Below are positions 27,976-30,243 of a stretch of DNA of 30,243 nt, piece by piece (position 1 is the stretch's first letter; each line of letters opens with the position of its first letter). The DNA comes from Ignavibacteriales bacterium (GTDB lineage Bacteria; Bacteroidota; Ignavibacteria; Ignavibacteriales; Ignavibacteriaceae): NCBI GenBank assembly GCA_016709155.1, contig JADJEI010000005.1:1-30243 (forward strand), in the 5' to 3' direction. A model generated the notes under the pieces. That model worked only from the letters and a program-made list of their open reading frames with translations. It was not told the origin of the DNA and made no database searches. A program made the translations under genes and the position numbers.

Positions 27976-28926
27976 ATGAAATACAGAAAAATTGGAAAGA
28001 CCGAATTAGAAATTTCGGAAATATCACTTGGCTGGACCATGGGCAGTCTAAATTGGGTTAACGGCGATTGAAACGGTAAGCAGATGTTGATGAGAATGAA
28101 ATCAAAGAAGCTATTAACTTTGCCATTGATAACGGCGTTAATCATTTTGATAATGCTGATGTTTACGCATGGTCGTTGAGAAAGAAGCTTTGCCGGAATT
28201 CTAGCAAGCGCACAGACAAATAATCCGTTATCTCCACAAAATGACTCGAACTGCCGCACTACGCTTATTACAACCGGCAAACATCTTCGTCATCAATGCG
28301 AACAGTCCCTCGTTAACCTTAATCGCGATTACATCGAACATCTATTATTTTCACCATGGAGATTTTGGCGAGAAGATAAATATCTTAACGATGCAATTGA
28401 AGTACTTTCAAATTAAAGGATGAGGGGAAAATAAGAGTGATTGGTCAATCGGCATATTCAAATGAAGACTTTATGAAATTAATCGAAAGTAAACCCCCGA
28501 AGTCATTCAAAGTTTTGCTAACTGCCCGATTGAAAGGATTTTATTAATTAAATTCTCCACACGAATCCAATAGAAGAAAGAAAAATATCTTTTTCTATTC
28601 CTTCTCAGACCACTCGGTGAAGGCTTGCTGCTCGGTAAATACTCCTCAAAAAATCCTCCGCAATTTGAATTTGGTGATCATCGCAAAGGTTAAAGCGTTT
28701 CCAAAGAACATCTTGAGTGGCTTGGAACGAATCGAAAAATGAAACTTAAGTTTGGGTCATCTATCAACGAGCTTGCAGAGCTGTTTTGCAATTTGCTTTA
28801 TTATAATTTTGTTGGAACTGTAATCTTGGTTTAGGAAATTTGAGTCAGGTTAAATCAAATTGATTTTGTACCGATAAGCCGTTGACTAAAGAAGAGTTCG
28901 GTTTTATCGGGAAACGTTTAAAATAA
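27976..28926 (+). CDS. aldo/keto reductase, heavily broken
   Basis: A strong ribosome site (AGGAGAT) precedes MKYRKIGKTELEISEISLG. The barrel residues follow in broken frames: EIKEAINFAIDNGVNHFDNA, DVYG (catalytic Asp and Tyr), HQCEQSLVNLNRDYI, a YYFHHGDFGE segment with the catalytic His, DKYLNDAIEVLS, KLKDEGKIRVIGQSAYSNED and FMKLIE, then SFANCPIERI, and the end KPLTKEEFGFIGKRLK at 28924-28926. About 317 residues are expected. It is of the Kvbeta/YghZ-like general AKR type, different from the AKRs at the left end. Many breaks make the middle uncertain. It follows the heme genes but no heme role is known for the family. Confidence 0.8.
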
Positions 28927-28945
28927 TATTTTATTCAATTCCTTT

Positions 28946-30148
28946 TTACTCTAATAAAATTATTTCTGGAGTTGAATTATAACGAACCGGTGCGAGTGAC
29001 ATTTCCAAGTCCGCGGCATACCAACGATACATTTTTGCTTTATTAAATTCGCCGCGTAAATATTTAGTTCAAATATTGTCGGCGAAAGGTTGAAAAGGGA
29101 AATAGAAAGTTATTTGCCCGCCGTGGCTGTGCCGCAAGAATTAAATCGGGAAATCGTTTTGACAGAATTTAAAATACATTCTTCAAAGGTTATGAGTAAT
29201 CATAATTTTAACTCGAACCCGTACTTTGCTTAGCCAGGCTGTTCTAATGTACGATCAGTTATGTTTTATCCAGATAGTATTAGTAGTGAAGATAAAAATA
29301 ATTTCCCAAAATCTTTAAGAGGAACATTAAAGATTATTATCAACATTCTAACATTGTTTTTTTAATAAAGCTAACCTCACCTCATTCAAGTTCTTTGAAA
29401 ATCATTGCGATAAGCCCAATTGTCGTGGTCACCTACACAGGAGTAAACGCCATACCAGGATTTTATTTCCGGGAGATATTTCGCACCTGTCGAAATGTAA
29501 TCGGGAGTTGATGTAATAATATCTCCCCCACCAAAACAAGATCAGCTTGTAACGAATTAACTTTTATAACAAAATCAGAAAGTCTGGAATCGTTTGTGTA
29601 CCTATCGGCTTTGTGTCAGAAATAAAAACTATCCCGAATTTTACGAATTCTGGCCCAGTAAATTCTTAACCGGCATTTTCTACGTTGTTCAGAGAAATAT
29701 TCGATAATCATACCAAAAACGAAAGGAACGTACAACAGAAAAATAATGCAAGAAAAAACAGAATATGATTCGATCTTAAACATTTTTCTTTGACTTTTCT
29801 TGTGAAAGGAAAATCACCAGTCTTATGAAATCAACAGACAGAATAAACAAAGTTGCCTTTTGGCAAAAAGATCATCCACCAAATTGAAATATTATCAAGG
29901 AATCAAAAAATATATTCTACGCGGGACAATCGAGAAGTTATCTGTAATTGCCGCGTACCCACACAAATCAAAATGCGGGATACATATTAGTTAATATTAA
30001 ATATGCAGTCCGAAATTATTTTTCCCTAACCCGTGGAAAATTCATTAAGAGTGGTGAGACTTTTATTCATTCTCGTAATAAATAAAATCTATTAAGCCGA
30101 AATAGAGAATTACAATTAGAGCTACGATCAAAAAATAAAAATTCACAT
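28946..30148 (-). CDS. membrane-anchored metallophosphoesterase (YkuE-like), heavily broken
   Basis: No ORF of useful length survives, but the minus strand carries a whole phosphoesterase in broken frames. Read from the right: FYFLIVALIVILYFGLIDFI (first membrane segment, near 30140), FTRKVKEKCLRSNHILFFLA, LFFCCTFLSFLV (later segment), KFGIVFISDT (first metal site), SLQADLVLVGGDIITSTPDY, YGVYSCVGDHDNWAYRND (GNHD-like box), a HSHGGQIT box near 29130 after repair, and KAKMYRWYAADLEMSLAPV, RYNSTPEIILLE before the stop at 28946. About 400 residues. Related enzymes cleave phosphoesters such as UDP-diacylglucosamine or act on lipids; the substrate is unknown. The start near 30148 (AAAGGGAGA precedes it) is uncertain. 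It converges with the aldo/keto reductase, leaving 19 bases. Confidence 0.72.
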
Positions 30149-30243
30149 TCTCCCTTTTATGACATTAAATCAGCAACATCATTTCTTTTAGTTATTTTAT
30201 CACTGTTAAAGTAAAACTTTCTATTTAATTATAGTGAAAAATT

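Noticed and set aside
1..30243. CRISPR array, prophage, toxin-antitoxin or restriction system
   Set aside because: No regularly spaced repeats, integrase, transposase or nuclease motif was found on either strand.

Overview
This is an A+T-rich bacterial window that most resembles the Ignavibacteria / Bacteroidota-Chlorobiota group. The best lineage clue is a secreted beta-propeller protein (7050-8238) ending in a type IX secretion (T9SS) sorting domain with the NYPNPFNPSTKI signature. Weak Shine-Dalgarno sites and several proteins with plain signal peptides ending in AQ fit the same group. The assignment is an inference from motifs, not a database match.

A technical point governs the reading of the window. 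More than half of the genes are interrupted by one-base gaps or additions, and most of these I could place lie in short A, T or G runs. Restoring one base at each site gives continuous proteins with intact catalytic motifs. I therefore annotate whole genes across the breaks and treat most breaks as likely sequencing error. Density rises steeply to the right of about 23.5 kb, where hemG, hemB, the last aldo/keto reductase and the terminal phosphoesterase are broken every 50-150 bases.

Layout. (1) 1-6.9 kb, plus strand: a small-molecule metabolism island with three aldo/keto reductases (one Tat-exported), a secreted alpha/beta hydrolase, an NTF2-like protein, a type-B carboxylesterase and an AraC regulator, closed by a hairpin terminator. 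(2) 7.0-9.7 kb, plus: a T9SS-sorted beta-propeller protein overlapping a secreted beta-lactamase-type serine hydrolase by ATGA. (3) 9.8-13.5 kb: a small YwbE gene on minus, then on plus a Prx6-type peroxiredoxin with its own terminator and a secreted WD40 protein. (4) 13.6-20.6 kb, all minus: tRNA-Lys(CTT), a KamA-family radical SAM aminomutase, a 5'-nucleotidase-type phosphoesterase, hemL, a Crp/Fnr-like regulator and a secreted amidase. (5) 20.7-23.3 kb: an EamA transporter (plus) ending one base from a convergent CoA-binding protein (minus), then YtxH (plus) and a DinB-type protein (minus). (6) 23.5-28.9 kb, plus: a heme cluster hemH - DUF1697 - hemG - four-helix-bundle gene - hemB, then an aldo/keto reductase. 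(7) 28.9-30.1 kb, minus: a membrane metallophosphoesterase.

Functionally, hemL, hemB, hemG and hemH cover the first steps after glutamyl-tRNA reduction and the last two steps of heme synthesis; the middle steps are not in the window. I found no CRISPR array, prophage, recognisable defence system or transposase. The items most worth a second look are the 30-residue in-frame gap in HemL, the inverted-repeat-bounded four-helix-bundle gene inside the heme cluster, the two intergenic inverted-repeat families, and a perfect palindrome upstream of the T9SS gene.
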